Assembly: GCA_017520425.1 (NCBI GenBank)
Contig: JAFXFO010000026.1
Span: 122,849 to 186,848 of the forward strand
DNA length: 64,000 nucleotides
Direction of reading: 5' to 3'
Source of the DNA: Lachnospiraceae bacterium
GTDB lineage: Bacteria > Bacillota > Clostridia > Lachnospirales > Lachnospiraceae
In this document: positions 44,310-53,613 of the stretch, in pieces
How positions within the stretch are numbered: position 1 is the stretch's first letter
Layout: each line of letters begins with the position of its first letter
Position numbers and translations under genes: made by a program
The notes under the pieces: model-generated
What the model was told of the DNA's origin: nothing
What the model saw: the letters and a program-made list of their open reading frames with translations, nothing else
The model's database searches: none

Positions 44310-45359
44310 TTGAAGCACTGCAATAGAAAAAAGAGAATAATCCCATGGATATTAGTGTTGTGTGCAGTGTCATTTTCTGCTTGCGGAAAACAACCCGTAA
44401 AACTGACCTCCACAAATACGGCTATGGGAACGGTGGTACAATATGTGGTTTATACAAAGGATACGAAAGTGGCTGAGGAAGCCGTTTTGGATTTACAGGC
44501 TAAATTAGAGCGCTTGGAGAAGGAAGTATTGTCTCGAAGGGTAGAAAGTTCTCAGGTTGGGGTGATAAACGCGCATGCAGATAGTCAGGCAGGAGTACCT
44601 GTGGAGCAGGAGTTGTACGGATATTTGCAAGAAATACAGGAAATTGCTATTGAGAGTGACGGGGCGCTGGATGTAACCTTAGGTGAAATTATTACACTGT
44701 GGGACTTAGACAGCCTGGCCATGAGTGATTCGAAGGAGCAACAATTCCTAATGCTGCCCGAAGCTGAGGCGTTAGAGTGGGCTTTGCAGAATACAGGCTA
44801 TGAAAAAGTGGTGTTGGAAGAGGAGAAAATCTATCTTCCGGAAGGGATGAGTCTGGATTTAGGAGCGGTAGGGAAAGGAATCGCCTGTGACAGAATCAGC
44901 AAGGAGTTGGAAGCCTGCAAAGAGATTGAGGGAGCGGTGATTTCCGTAGGAGGCAGCGTTGTGACCTATGGAACCAAGTGGGACAAAAGTCCTTGGAATG
45001 TGGCTATTGTACATCCCAGAAAAGAAGGGGCTTATTTGGGCACATTATCTGTGAACGGCACCTGCTATATATCCACCTCAGGAGATTATGAGCGCTTTGT
45101 CGAAAAGGATGGAAAGCGATATCATCATATTATGAATCCGCACACCGGATATCCGGCGGATAGTGGCTTGTGCAGTGTCACCGTAGTAAGTGACAACGGA
45201 TTACTCAGTGATGCTTTGTCCACCGCTTGTTTTGTACTGGGAGCCGAGGAAGGTATCAAGCTGGTGGAGCATTACGGTGCAGATGCTTTGTTTGTCACCG
45301 TGGAGCAGGAGCTTGTGATGACGGATGGTATGAAGAAATTATTTAAGGAGAATAAGTAA
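44310..45359 (+). CDS. apbE: FAD:protein FMN transferase (ApbE) lipoprotein
   Basis: TTG start with AAAGGAGC upstream; 349 aa. Lipoprotein signal to Cys near residue 25 (SFSAC). ApbE signatures: NTAMGT near 36, SDGALDVTLGEI (near 111), LDLGAVGKGIACD (near 188), the GGSVVTYG loop and HIMNPHTGYPAD (near 272). Transfers FMN from FAD to a Thr/Ser of a flavoprotein outside the membrane. No acceptor with the D-x-x-[ST]-[GA]-A-T type site was seen in this window. Head-to-head with the Gx/NusG_II genes. Confidence 0.92.
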   Translation: MKHCNRKKRIIPWILVLCAVSFSACGKQPVKLTSTNTAMGTVVQYVVYTKDTKVAEEAVLDLQAKLERLEKEVLSRRVESSQVGVINAHADSQAGVPVEQELYGYLQEIQEIAIESDGALDVTLGEIITLWDLDSLAMSDSKEQQFLMLPEAEALEWALQNTGYEKVVLEEEKIYLPEGMSLDLGAVGKGIACDRISKELEACKEIEGAVISVGGSVVTYGTKWDKSPWNVAIVHPRKEGAYLGTLSVNGTCYISTSGDYERFVEKDGKRYHHIMNPHTGYPADSGLCSVTVVSDNGLLSDALSTACFVLGAEEGIKLVEHYGADALFVTVEQELVMTDGMKKLFKENK

Positions 45360-45859
45360 TGGCCACATTTTTTATTGCAGATACCCATTTTTCAGAAGAA
45401 AATATTATGAAGTATGAGAACAGACCCTTTGCATCCGTAGAGGATATGGATGAGCAAATGATAGAGCGGTGGAATGCCCGGGTTTGCGAAGAGGATTTGA
45501 TCTATGTATTGGGAGACTTTGGTGCAACCGGCAGGGAGCAGGAGTATTTGTCCCGCTTAAATGGAAATAAGTATCTGGTAAAGGGAAATCATGATGTAGA
45601 GGAGAATGAATATTACAGAAAAGCGGGCTTTCAGGAAGTATATGACTGTCCCATATTATTGGAGAGTTTTTGGATATTGTCCCACGAACCCCAGTATGTA
45701 AATGAAAACATGCCCTACGCCAATTTGTTCGGACATGTGCATAATTCCCCCTTATTTAAGGATTTCAGTAGGCAACACTATTGTGTATCCGTGGAAAGAA
45801 CGGAGTTTGCTCCCATATCCTTTGAAGAGGTAAAACGGTGTATAAAGGATAGGTTTTGA
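45359..45859 (+). CDS. Small calcineurin-like metallophosphoesterase
   Basis: 166 aa. All the metal-site blocks are present: DTHF (residues 8–11), GDFG (near 54), GNHD (near 79) and GHVH (near 123). The short form resembles clostridial phosphoesterases of unknown substrate. Starts exactly at the apbE stop (TAATG), so it is cotranscribed. Confidence 0.85.
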   Translation: MATFFIADTHFSEENIMKYENRPFASVEDMDEQMIERWNARVCEEDLIYVLGDFGATGREQEYLSRLNGNKYLVKGNHDVEENEYYRKAGFQEVYDCPILLESFWILSHEPQYVNENMPYANLFGHVHNSPLFKDFSRQHYCVSVERTEFAPISFEEVKRCIKDRF

Positions 45860-45939
45860 GGGTTTTTGGTTGATTTAGGATAAAAAGTTTAGTAAAATGA
45901 TACTGATAACAGAGAAAACTGTGAACGCAAGAGGAGAAA

Positions 45940-46287
45940 ATGATGGGACAGAATACATTTTTGCATATCGATGAAAAAATGGTGGAAAAGGTAAATGAAA
46001 CCATGCCTCCGGAAGAAGAAATGCAGGATTTGGCAGAGTTTTTTAAGGTTTTTGGAGATGCTACCAGACTGAAAATACTGTATGTGCTAAAATGTTCAGA
46101 GATGTGTGTGTATGATATAGCAAATCTGGTGGGCATGAGCCAGTCGGCCATATCCCACCAGTTAAGAGTATTAAAGCAAATGGATTTGGTTAAAAACAGA
46201 AGAGATGGAAAAACCATCTATTATTCCCTGGCGGATGCACATATTGTGACTATATTGAGTCAGGGCCTGGATCACATAGAGGAATAG
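45940..46287 (+). CDS. ArsR/SmtB-family metal-sensing repressor
   Basis: 115 aa from ATG 45940 or 45943. Winged helix with VYDIANLVGMSQSAISHQLRVL (near residues 66–87). The C-terminal helix carries D-A-H … H-I-E-E, matching the alpha-5 zinc site of SmtB/CzrA (D-x-H-x10-H-x2-E/H). The EMC at the third helix lacks the Cys pair of lead/cadmium CadC sensors. It should release DNA when zinc is plentiful. No transporter lies beside it; the nearest zinc genes are 20 kb upstream. Its end overlaps the DUF5050 gene by 16 nt. Confidence 0.82.
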   Translation: MMGQNTFLHIDEKMVEKVNETMPPEEEMQDLAEFFKVFGDATRLKILYVLKCSEMCVYDIANLVGMSQSAISHQLRVLKQMDLVKNRRDGKTIYYSLADAHIVTILSQGLDHIEE

Positions 46288-47261
46288 GTGTCAGAACCTA
46301 TGAGACTGTGATACCAGAAGGAGTCATCGCCCACCTCCTGAAAATACACATATTGTGAAGTTATATGTATGGCAGTGTAGTTACCCTCAGCAATCACGGT
46401 GACGTCACTGCCATTTAGTTGCATACGCTTCAAAGCAGGTTCGGCGGAAGAGTTGCACTGGTAATAGATATAGCCGCCGCCGATATTGAAGCAATCCACT
46501 CGGTCATGAGTCAAAATCTCAACCACATCATTTACTTTGTCATATCTGCAAAGGCGATAACCATGTTCTACATCCAAAAAATAGAAATAGTTGCCTTCAA
46601 GAATCGGATACCAAAGGTTCCCCTTCCAAAGCACGGTGGAGATATCCGTACGGGTATCCAGAGCGTTCAGATAGTGGTTCAGGGACTTTCCGTTATAGTA
46701 AATAATACCGTCACTGGCACAGGAAGGGTCTATTTCCACACGACCCAAATCGGTTTTATGAGAACGGTCGGTGTTGATACGATAGAAGACAGGTCCTTCC
46801 TTGTCAACGGTTTGTATAAAGAGTGTATCATTGACTAATTGTGCATCAATGACCACATCGTTGGTGATGGTTTTTACTTTTTCACCATTTAATTTGCTGC
46901 GGTAGAAGGCATGTGAAACCCGAAGCTTATCCAAAGAGGTACCCACAGGTTCCTTCATAAAGTAATAAAGATATTCCCCACCTGCCAATATATTGCAGAT
47001 TTTGGCTTCGTAAAGCTTTTGCAAACCGGTTTCATCCACATTCATGGAATAAAGGCAGCCTTGGTCCTTGGGATTGGAAAAATATACCTTGCCGTTATAT
47101 TCACAGAACAATCCGCCGTTGTACAGATTGCCGGCTGTGTTCCCCACAGTTCCTTCCGGATTGGAGGGGATTTTCTCAGACCTATGGTAAAGAAAAGCGG
47201 CGCCACCTGCAAGAATAAGTATGATGAAAGTGATAATAATTGCTTTTAGATTTTTCTTCAT
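46272..47261 (-). CDS. DUF5050 beta-propeller-like protein
   Basis: 329 aa. N-terminal membrane anchor (about residues 7–25), then several beta-repeats of the kind 'GGxxYYxxxxxxLxRxxxDG' (YYNGKSLNHYLNALD, YFLDVEHGYRLCRYD, YIYYQCNSSAEPALKRMQ), typical of DUF5050. Likely a membrane-anchored extracytoplasmic propeller. Function unknown. Convergent with the ArsR gene. Confidence 0.7.
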   Translation of the reverse strand: MKKNLKAIIITFIILILAGGAAFLYHRSEKIPSNPEGTVGNTAGNLYNGGLFCEYNGKVYFSNPKDQGCLYSMNVDETGLQKLYEAKICNILAGGEYLYYFMKEPVGTSLDKLRVSHAFYRSKLNGEKVKTITNDVVIDAQLVNDTLFIQTVDKEGPVFYRINTDRSHKTDLGRVEIDPSCASDGIIYYNGKSLNHYLNALDTRTDISTVLWKGNLWYPILEGNYFYFLDVEHGYRLCRYDKVNDVVEILTHDRVDCFNIGGGYIYYQCNSSAEPALKRMQLNGSDVTVIAEGNYTAIHITSQYVYFQEVGDDSFWYHSLIGSDTYSSM

Positions 47262-47334
47262 GAAAGGCCTCTCTTTCGTGAGTATGGTTCGAGGGAACGG
47301 GTCCCCTCTATTCCTAGTATATCTGTTATTTGAC

Positions 47335-47363
47335 TTGCTATCAAGTGGGTTTTGGTATAAAAT
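47335..47363 (+). promoter_or_regulatory. Promoter of the DUF815–ppx–ppk–maf genes
   Basis: TTGCTA, a 17-nt spacer and TAAAAT, about 55 nt before the DUF815 start. A GAGGG…CCCTC hairpin lies just upstream, near 47290. Confidence 0.55.
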
Positions 47364-47418
47364 ATTAGGTTAAGGGAATCGGAAGAAAAAAATGTAAGAA
47401 TAATGATTAGGAGTACAT

Positions 47419-48714
47419 ATGAGAGAACAGGAATTAATCGTATACAGAGAGTTTGAAGATGGTGATTTGCTTTATGACATGGCATGGCTCATGGAGCATT
47501 ATGAGGATGAATACTACAATGAAGAGGATAAGGCGGCTTTGATGTACGACTGTATCCATAAGCTGATAGAGCTGGCGGGTAGCTACGGATTTCACGGTAA
47601 TCTGTGGCATTGCTATCTGGCGAATCTGTTGGTGAATAATGAAAACAGCTATAGCTGTGGTTGTGAAATCAGAGGCGCCATCGAAGGAAGCATCAATCTG
47701 GCTGCCCTTCATGATATTGTGATATTTAAGGAGTTTTATGATTTTGATTTTGCACCCATGGTAGAAACCTTGAAGGTGCCGGAATGGGCCATTATCGAAA
47801 GCTACCAAAGCAGTAAGCAGGAAAGCAAGGTGTATAATACCCGTATTTGCGCCCGAATCTGTGAGCTGGCAGAGCAGTTTAAAGAGAATAAGACAGCAGA
47901 AGAAATGAAAGATACATTAACCCATTTTTATAAAGAATACGGTGTGGGTAAGTATGGTCTGCATAAGTCCTTCCGTATTGTTCATGACGAGGAAGGCGTG
48001 CATATTGAGCCTATTTTGAATATTGCCCATGTGTATATGGATGATTTGGTGGGTTATGAGATTCCTAAGAAGAAGCTGATTGACAATACTGAGGCTTTTG
48101 TGGCCGGAAGAAAGGCTAACAATTGTCTGCTTTTCGGAGATGCGGGCACCGGTAAGTCCTCCAGTATCAAGGCCATTGCCAATGAGTATTATGATAGAGG
48201 CCTTCGTATTATTGAGGTGTACAAGCATCAGTTTCAGGATTTGAATGCCTGTATCAGTATGATTAAGAACCGTAACTATAAGTTTATCATCTATATGGAT
48301 GATTTGAGCTTCGAAGAGTTTGAAATAGAGTACAAGTACTTAAAGGCAGTCATCGAAGGCGGATTGGAGAAGAAGCCTGCCAATGTGTTGATTTATGCCA
48401 CCTCCAACAGAAGACATCTGATTCGTGAAAACTTCAGTGATAAAGAGGAAATACGTCAGGATATGCATACCAGCGATACCGTACAGGAGAAACTGTCCCT
48501 GGTATCACGCTTTGGTGTGACCATTTATTTCGGTTCCCCCAATAAGAAGGAGTTTCAGAATATTGTGACCACCTTGGCGGAACGCTATGGTGTGACCATG
48601 GATACACAGGAGCTATTGGCTGAGGCTAATAAATGGGAGCTGGCACACGGCGGATTGTCCGGCAGGACGGCCCAGCAGTTTATTGACTATATCCTGGGAA
48701 CAGAGCAGTGCTAA
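47419..48714 (+). CDS. DUF815-type AAA ATPase
   Basis: 431 aa. N-terminal helical domain of about 210 residues, then P-loop GDAGTGKSS (near 238), Walker B FIIYMDDLSFE (near 292) and sensor-like YATSNRRHL (near 332). DUF815 proteins are ATPases of unknown role in Firmicutes and proteobacteria. The next gene is ppx; a 37-nt gap and the same direction suggest one transcript with polyphosphate genes. Confidence 0.8.
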   Translation: MREQELIVYREFEDGDLLYDMAWLMEHYEDEYYNEEDKAALMYDCIHKLIELAGSYGFHGNLWHCYLANLLVNNENSYSCGCEIRGAIEGSINLAALHDIVIFKEFYDFDFAPMVETLKVPEWAIIESYQSSKQESKVYNTRICARICELAEQFKENKTAEEMKDTLTHFYKEYGVGKYGLHKSFRIVHDEEGVHIEPILNIAHVYMDDLVGYEIPKKKLIDNTEAFVAGRKANNCLLFGDAGTGKSSSIKAIANEYYDRGLRIIEVYKHQFQDLNACISMIKNRNYKFIIYMDDLSFEEFEIEYKYLKAVIEGGLEKKPANVLIYATSNRRHLIRENFSDKEEIRQDMHTSDTVQEKLSLVSRFGVTIYFGSPNKKEFQNIVTTLAERYGVTMDTQELLAEANKWELAHGGLSGRTAQQFIDYILGTEQC

Positions 48715-48751
48715 AGCTTGGATGGGCAAGCGATAGGGAAAGGAAGAAATC

Positions 48752-50293
48752 ATGAGTGTAAAAACCTTTGCAGCCATAGATGTGGGGAGTTTTGAAATCT
48801 CCCTGAAAATATTTGCATTTTCCGGCAAAAATAACAGTAAAGTAGTGGAGCATGTACGTCAAAGAATTGCACTGGGTACGGATACTTATACGGATGGCAA
48901 AATCAGCATGGAGAAGCTGGACGAGCTATGTCGCACCTTAAAGGAATTCAAGGAAATCATGGAAACCTATAAGGTGGCCGATTATAAGGCTTACGGTACC
49001 AGTTCCCTGAGAGAGACTGCCAATACCAAGATTGTACTGGATCAGATTGAACAGCGTACAGGGATACACATTGATACTTTGAGTAACTCCGAGCAACGCT
49101 TTTTGGATTACAAGGCGATTGCATTTGCGGGAGACAGCTTTAAAGAAGCCATTGGGGAAGGTACGGCCATCGTGGATATCGGCGGAGGAAGCATCCAGAT
49201 TTCCCTGTTTGATAAAGATGTGCTGGTGGCTACCCAGAATTTGCGAATCGGTGTACTGCGTATCCAGGAGTGGCTGAATCAAATCAATGCCAAGAGCGGG
49301 CAGATGGAGGGACTGATTGACGAAATAGCCTCTGCCCAGCTGAATACCTTTAAGAAGCTGTATTTGAAGGACAGCAAGATAAAAACTTTGATTCTGGTGG
49401 ATGACTATTTGTCCGTATGGATTGCACGAAGAAGCAAGGAGACGGGTAAGAGTACCGTGGTAGGTTTGGAAGAATATGAGCGCTTCTTTAAGATGATGCA
49501 TCAGATGTCCAAAGAAGAGATGGCGAAGAAACTGGGCGTTTCCGAAGAAGCAGCACGATTAACCATGATTAGTGCCTGCCTGGTAAACCGTCTGATTAAG
49601 CTGACGGATGCGGAGAAAATATGGGCACCCGGAGTGAGTCTGTGTGACGGAATCGCCTATGAATATGCGGAAAAGAATAAAATCATGCTTTGTGACCATG
49701 ATTTTGAAAAGGATATCATCGCCTGCGCCATGAATATCAGTAAACGATATTTGGGAAGCAGAAAGCGGGCGGAGACCTTGGAACGAATCACCATGACCAT
49801 CTTTGACAGTATGAAGAAGATACATGGTCTGGGAAATCGTGAAAAGCTGTATCTGCGGATTGCGGCATTATTGCATGATTGCGGCAAGTTTATCAGTATG
49901 ATGGATATCGGTGAGACATCCTACCACATCATTATGGCTACGGAGATGATTGGTCTGTCCCATATGGAGCGTGAAATCGTGGCCAATATTGTCAGATACA
50001 ATCACAGTCCCTTTGTATATGAGGATTTATCCGGCGGCAGCAGTCTGACAGGGGAAGCATATCTGACCATGGCAAAACTGATAGCCATATTGAAGGTGGC
50101 AAATGGTTTGGACAGAAGCCATAAGCAAAAGTTAAAGGGTGTAAAAGCCGTATTAAAGGACAATGAACTGATTTTAACCATAGATACACAGGAGGATATC
50201 TTACTGGAGAAGGGACTCTTTAAGAAGAGAGCGGACTTCTTTAGAGAAGTATATAATGTTCAGCCTGTTATCAAGCAAAAGAAGATGATTTAG
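48752..50293 (+). CDS. ppx: Exopolyphosphatase/pppGpp phosphohydrolase
   Basis: 513 aa. Ppx/GppA ATPase-like fold: FAAIDVGSFEISL (residues 6–18) and VDIGGGSIQISLF (near 145), then an HD domain with LLHDCGKF (near 370). Hydrolyses polyphosphate from the end, and possibly pppGpp. Adjoins ppk by 10 nt. Confidence 0.88.
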   Translation: MSVKTFAAIDVGSFEISLKIFAFSGKNNSKVVEHVRQRIALGTDTYTDGKISMEKLDELCRTLKEFKEIMETYKVADYKAYGTSSLRETANTKIVLDQIEQRTGIHIDTLSNSEQRFLDYKAIAFAGDSFKEAIGEGTAIVDIGGGSIQISLFDKDVLVATQNLRIGVLRIQEWLNQINAKSGQMEGLIDEIASAQLNTFKKLYLKDSKIKTLILVDDYLSVWIARRSKETGKSTVVGLEEYERFFKMMHQMSKEEMAKKLGVSEEAARLTMISACLVNRLIKLTDAEKIWAPGVSLCDGIAYEYAEKNKIMLCDHDFEKDIIACAMNISKRYLGSRKRAETLERITMTIFDSMKKIHGLGNREKLYLRIAALLHDCGKFISMMDIGETSYHIIMATEMIGLSHMEREIVANIVRYNHSPFVYEDLSGGSSLTGEAYLTMAKLIAILKVANGLDRSHKQKLKGVKAVLKDNELILTIDTQEDILLEKGLFKKRADFFREVYNVQPVIKQKKMI

Positions 50294-50303
50294 GAGGCAC
50301 AGG

Positions 50304-52430
50304 ATGGCAACGATTGATTTTAAAAGTCCTAAATTGTATACCAACAGAGAGCTAAGCTGGCTGAAGTTTAACCAGCGTATCTTAAGTGAGGCAAGGGATA
50401 AGAGTATCCCTTTGTTTGAACGTTTGAAGTTTTTGAGCATTACTGCGTCCAATCTGGATGAATTTTTCATGGTGCGTGTGGCATCTTTAAAGGATATGGT
50501 AAATGCCGGATATGAGAAGCCGGATATTGCAGGTATGACACCCACAGAGCAGCTGACCGCATTGGATGAGGAGATTCATAAGCTGGTAAGCATGCAGTAT
50601 TCCACCTATAATCGTTCCCTGCTTCCCTTGCTTTCCCAGAACGGATTGCAGATGATAAAGCATCATGAGCAGCTGTGTAAGCAGGATGCCCAGTATATTG
50701 ATAAATATTTTGAAGAGAATATTTATCCCGTACTGACTCCAATGGCAGTGGACTCTTCCAGACCTTTTCCTTTGGTGAGGAATAAGTCCTTGAATATCGC
50801 TGCATTGGTACAGAAAAAGGGTGAAGAGGAGCTGGAGTTTGCAACCGTGCAGGTACCCAGTGTACTTCCTCGTATCATATCTCTTCCTGCAGAAGAAGGA
50901 GTACAGAAGGTGATTCTTCTGGAAGAGGTAATTGAGCGGAATATCCGGAAATTGTTCTTGAATTATGATATTGTATCCGCACATCCCTTCCGTATCATGA
51001 GAAATGCGGACCTTACCATTGACGAAGATGAGGCAGAGGATTTATTAAAAGAGATTGAGAAGCAGTTAAAGAAGCGCCAGTGGGGTGAGGTCATTCGTCT
51101 GGAAGTAGAGGAAGGTGTGGATAAGCGACTGCTTAAGATTCTGAAAAAGGAGCTGGGTATCAGTTCCCGGGGAATCTATGAAATAGACGGTCCTCTGGAT
51201 CTGACCTTTTTGATGAAGGCCTATAGTTTGGATGGTTTTGAACATTTGAAAGAAGCCAAATATGAGCCTCAGCCGGTACCCGGACTTCCCGCAGGCTGTG
51301 ATATCTTTGAAGAAATCCGTAAGGGAGATTTGCTGTTACATCACCCTTATCAGACCTTTACACCGGTGGTGGACTTCATCCGTCAGGCTGCAAGAGACCG
51401 TTCTGTACTGGCTATTAAGCAGACCTTGTATCGTGTCAGCGGCAATTCACCTATTATAGCAGCACTTGCGGAAGCGGCTGAAAACGGCAAACAGGTTACG
51501 GTACTGGTAGAGCTGAAGGCACGTTTTGATGAAGAGAATAATATCGTATGGGCGAAAAAGCTGGAACAGGCCGGCTGTCATGTTATTTATGGTCTGGTGG
51601 GGCTGAAAACCCACAGTAAGATTACTCTGGTGGTACGCAGGGAAGAGGATGGAATCCGTCGCTATGTGCATCTGGGTACGGGTAATTATAATGACGCTAC
51701 TGCGAAATTATATACAGATATCGGTTTGTTGACCTGTTCGGAGCTAATTGGTGAGGATGCTACGGCAGTCTTTAATATGCTAAGCGGTTATTCCGAGCCG
51801 CTGTTTTGGAATAAGCTGTCTTTGGCACCACTTTGGCTGAAGGATAAATTCTTGTACCTGATAGAGAGGGAAAAGAATTATGCCAAGGAAGGAAAGAAGG
51901 CAAGGATTATTGCCAAAATGAATTCTCTTTGTGATAAGGATATCATCACGGCACTGTATGAGGCGGCGGCAGCAGGTGTGAAAATCGATTTGATTGTACG
52001 TGGAATCTGCTGTTTGAAGGTGGCTATTTCGGGAGTCAGCGAAAATATAACGGTACGTTCCATCGTGGGCAACTTCCTGGAGCATAGTCGTATTTTCTAT
52101 TTTGAAAATGATGAAAATCATGAGATTTACTGCGGCAGTGCAGACTGGATGCCCCGTAATCTTGAGCGAAGAGTGGAGATACTCTTCCCTATCGAACGTC
52201 CGGAATTAAAGGAAAAGATTTTGCACATTTTGCAATATCAGTTGCAGGATAATCTGAAGTCCCACATATTGCAGGCTGACGGTACCTATGAAAAGGTGGA
52301 TAAAAGAGGCAAGACCTTATTCGGTTCCCAGGCGGCATTTTGTATGGAGGCTGAAAAGGAAGCGGCCCAATTAAAAGAAGGGGATATACAGGATTTGAGA
52401 GTGTTTATCCCGGAAAGGCATGAATCGTGA
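50304..52430 (+). CDS. ppk: Polyphosphate kinase
   Basis: 708 aa. NRELSWLKFNQRIL (residues 12–25), the His-phosphate block GLKTHSKITLV (near 431), RYVHLGTGNYNDATA (near 449) and a C-terminal ICCLKVAISGVSENI domain. Makes polyphosphate from ATP. Operon with ppx, so synthesis and breakdown are encoded together. The stop overlaps the maf start. Confidence 0.95.
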   Translation: MATIDFKSPKLYTNRELSWLKFNQRILSEARDKSIPLFERLKFLSITASNLDEFFMVRVASLKDMVNAGYEKPDIAGMTPTEQLTALDEEIHKLVSMQYSTYNRSLLPLLSQNGLQMIKHHEQLCKQDAQYIDKYFEENIYPVLTPMAVDSSRPFPLVRNKSLNIAALVQKKGEEELEFATVQVPSVLPRIISLPAEEGVQKVILLEEVIERNIRKLFLNYDIVSAHPFRIMRNADLTIDEDEAEDLLKEIEKQLKKRQWGEVIRLEVEEGVDKRLLKILKKELGISSRGIYEIDGPLDLTFLMKAYSLDGFEHLKEAKYEPQPVPGLPAGCDIFEEIRKGDLLLHHPYQTFTPVVDFIRQAARDRSVLAIKQTLYRVSGNSPIIAALAEAAENGKQVTVLVELKARFDEENNIVWAKKLEQAGCHVIYGLVGLKTHSKITLVVRREEDGIRRYVHLGTGNYNDATAKLYTDIGLLTCSELIGEDATAVFNMLSGYSEPLFWNKLSLAPLWLKDKFLYLIEREKNYAKEGKKARIIAKMNSLCDKDIITALYEAAAAGVKIDLIVRGICCLKVAISGVSENITVRSIVGNFLEHSRIFYFENDENHEIYCGSADWMPRNLERRVEILFPIERPELKEKILHILQYQLQDNLKSHILQADGTYEKVDKRGKTLFGSQAAFCMEAEKEAAQLKEGDIQDLRVFIPERHES

Positions 52431-52990
52431 GAATCGTATTAGCATCTGCATCTCCCAGAAGAAAAGAGCTTCTGGGGATGTTGGGATTAGAGTTTGAGAT
52501 AATGGTCAGTGATGTAGAAGAGGTGGTTACGGAAACCACTCCCAATCGCGTGGTGGAGCAGCTTTCCCAACAAAAGGCTGAGGATATATTTAAGCGTTTA
52601 GAAGGGGATGTGTTGGTTATTGGTGCAGATACGGTGGTATCGCTGGATGGCAATATATTGGGTAAACCTAAGAATGAAGCAGATGCAGTGGAGATGCTGG
52701 AGAGGCTGCAGGATAATGAACACAGAGTGTTTACCGGAGTAACCTTGATTGGAAGAAAAGAAGGCAAAGAGTTTAGAAATGCTTTCTCAGAAGGCACTGT
52801 AGTGAAGTTTTATCCTATGACAGAGGAAGAGATTCAATGGTATGTGAGTACGAAAGAGCCTATGGATAAAGCGGGTTCTTACGGAATTCAAGGACTTGGA
52901 GCGCGATTTGTAGAGTGTATCCACGGTGACTACAATAATGTGGTGGGGTTGCCTATTGCAAGGTTGTATCAGGAGATGAAATTGTTGTAA
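52427..52990 (+). CDS. Maf-family nucleotide pyrophosphatase
   Basis: 187 aa from a GTG inside the ppk stop. ASASPRRKELL near residue 7, GADTVVSLDGNILGKP (near 67) and AGSYGIQG near the C-terminus match the Maf fold (dTTP/UTP or m7GTP pyrophosphatase). The stop codon overlaps the first copy of the repeat that follows. Confidence 0.9.
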   Translation: MRIVLASASPRRKELLGMLGLEFEIMVSDVEEVVTETTPNRVVEQLSQQKAEDIFKRLEGDVLVIGADTVVSLDGNILGKPKNEADAVEMLERLQDNEHRVFTGVTLIGRKEGKEFRNAFSEGTVVKFYPMTEEEIQWYVSTKEPMDKAGSYGIQGLGARFVECIHGDYNNVVGLPIARLYQEMKLL

Positions 52991-53183
52991 CTGTTCAGAG
53001 CCAACCTCGAAAACGAGGTTAGATTAGGACAGGAAGACATAGGAACTGTTCAGAGCCAACCTTGAAAACACTGTGTGTTTCCTCGGTTTGGCGTATCCGC
53101 CAAATAGATACGAGTAAAAATGTACTTATGAATGCAAGCATTCAACGAACATCTTTACTCGTATCTGCTTGGCTCTGAACAGT
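52989..53183. repeat. Direct/inverted repeat region with a 139-nt hairpin
   Basis: A 26-bp sequence opening AACTGTTCAGAGCCAACCT occurs at 52989–53014 and 53044–53069 (25 of 26 identical), and its first 14 usable bases recur inverted at 53170–53183. So 53045–53058 pairs with 53170–53183, with an inner 13-bp stem (53106–53118 with 53154–53166) and a GAATGC/GCATTC hairpin (53130–53143). No U-tract follows on either strand, so it is not a plain terminator. No ORF. Covers the 334-nt gap after maf. A mobile palindromic repeat or structured RNA are the options. Confidence 0.8.
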
Positions 53184-53235
53184 AAAAAAAATATTAACAA
53201 AGTGTGAAAAAAAACTGATTTTTTTGGTAAGGTAC

Positions 53236-53264
53236 TTGACTATATACCGTAAAAACCCTATGAT
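53236..53264 (+). promoter_or_regulatory. Promoter of the small acidic gene
   Basis: TTGACT, a 17-nt spacer and TATGAT, 67 nt before the start codon. Confidence 0.7.
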
Positions 53265-53330
53265 GAAATTGTAAAGAGGAGCCAAGGCTTCCAAAATAAC
53301 TTAATAATTTGTGCTAGGGGAGGAATGCAT

Positions 53331-53594
53331 ATGCATGAGTATGATGATGCCGTATTGAAATGCTTTTTAGACAATCAGCTGCAATTGTTTCCTGAAAAAG
53401 TGGCAGAAACCTTGGAAGAAGCGGAGAACTTTCTGGATGAGGTGATGGCTGTTGTAGTAGATTCTGTCGAAGAGGTTATTGAGTATTTTGAAGAAGAAGG
53501 GATTGATATGGATGGTGCAGACGGTGAGGAAATCCTGGAAGCATCGGAAGTATTCGACATTGGCGACGGACGCTACCTGATAGTGGAGGGTTAG
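53331..53594 (+). CDS. Small acidic protein of unknown function
   Basis: ATG 53331 (GGGGAGG 7 nt upstream) is chosen over ATG 53325, which abuts the RBS. 87 aa and strongly acidic (DEVMAVVVDSVEEVIEYFEEEG), all-helical with a short beta end (DIGDGRYLIVEG). I do not recognise a domain. It has its own promoter and terminator. Confidence 0.6.
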   Translation: MHEYDDAVLKCFLDNQLQLFPEKVAETLEEAENFLDEVMAVVVDSVEEVIEYFEEEGIDMDGADGEEILEASEVFDIGDGRYLIVEG

Positions 53595-53613
53595 GCGATA
53601 TACAATCGGTAGG

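Noticed and set aside
53045-53183. Terminator of maf
   Set aside because: The hairpin has no T run on either strand and an A run follows it on the plus strand.
53331-53594. Toxin or antitoxin reading of the small acidic protein
   Set aside because: No partner gene overlaps or adjoins it, and it has its own promoter and terminator.
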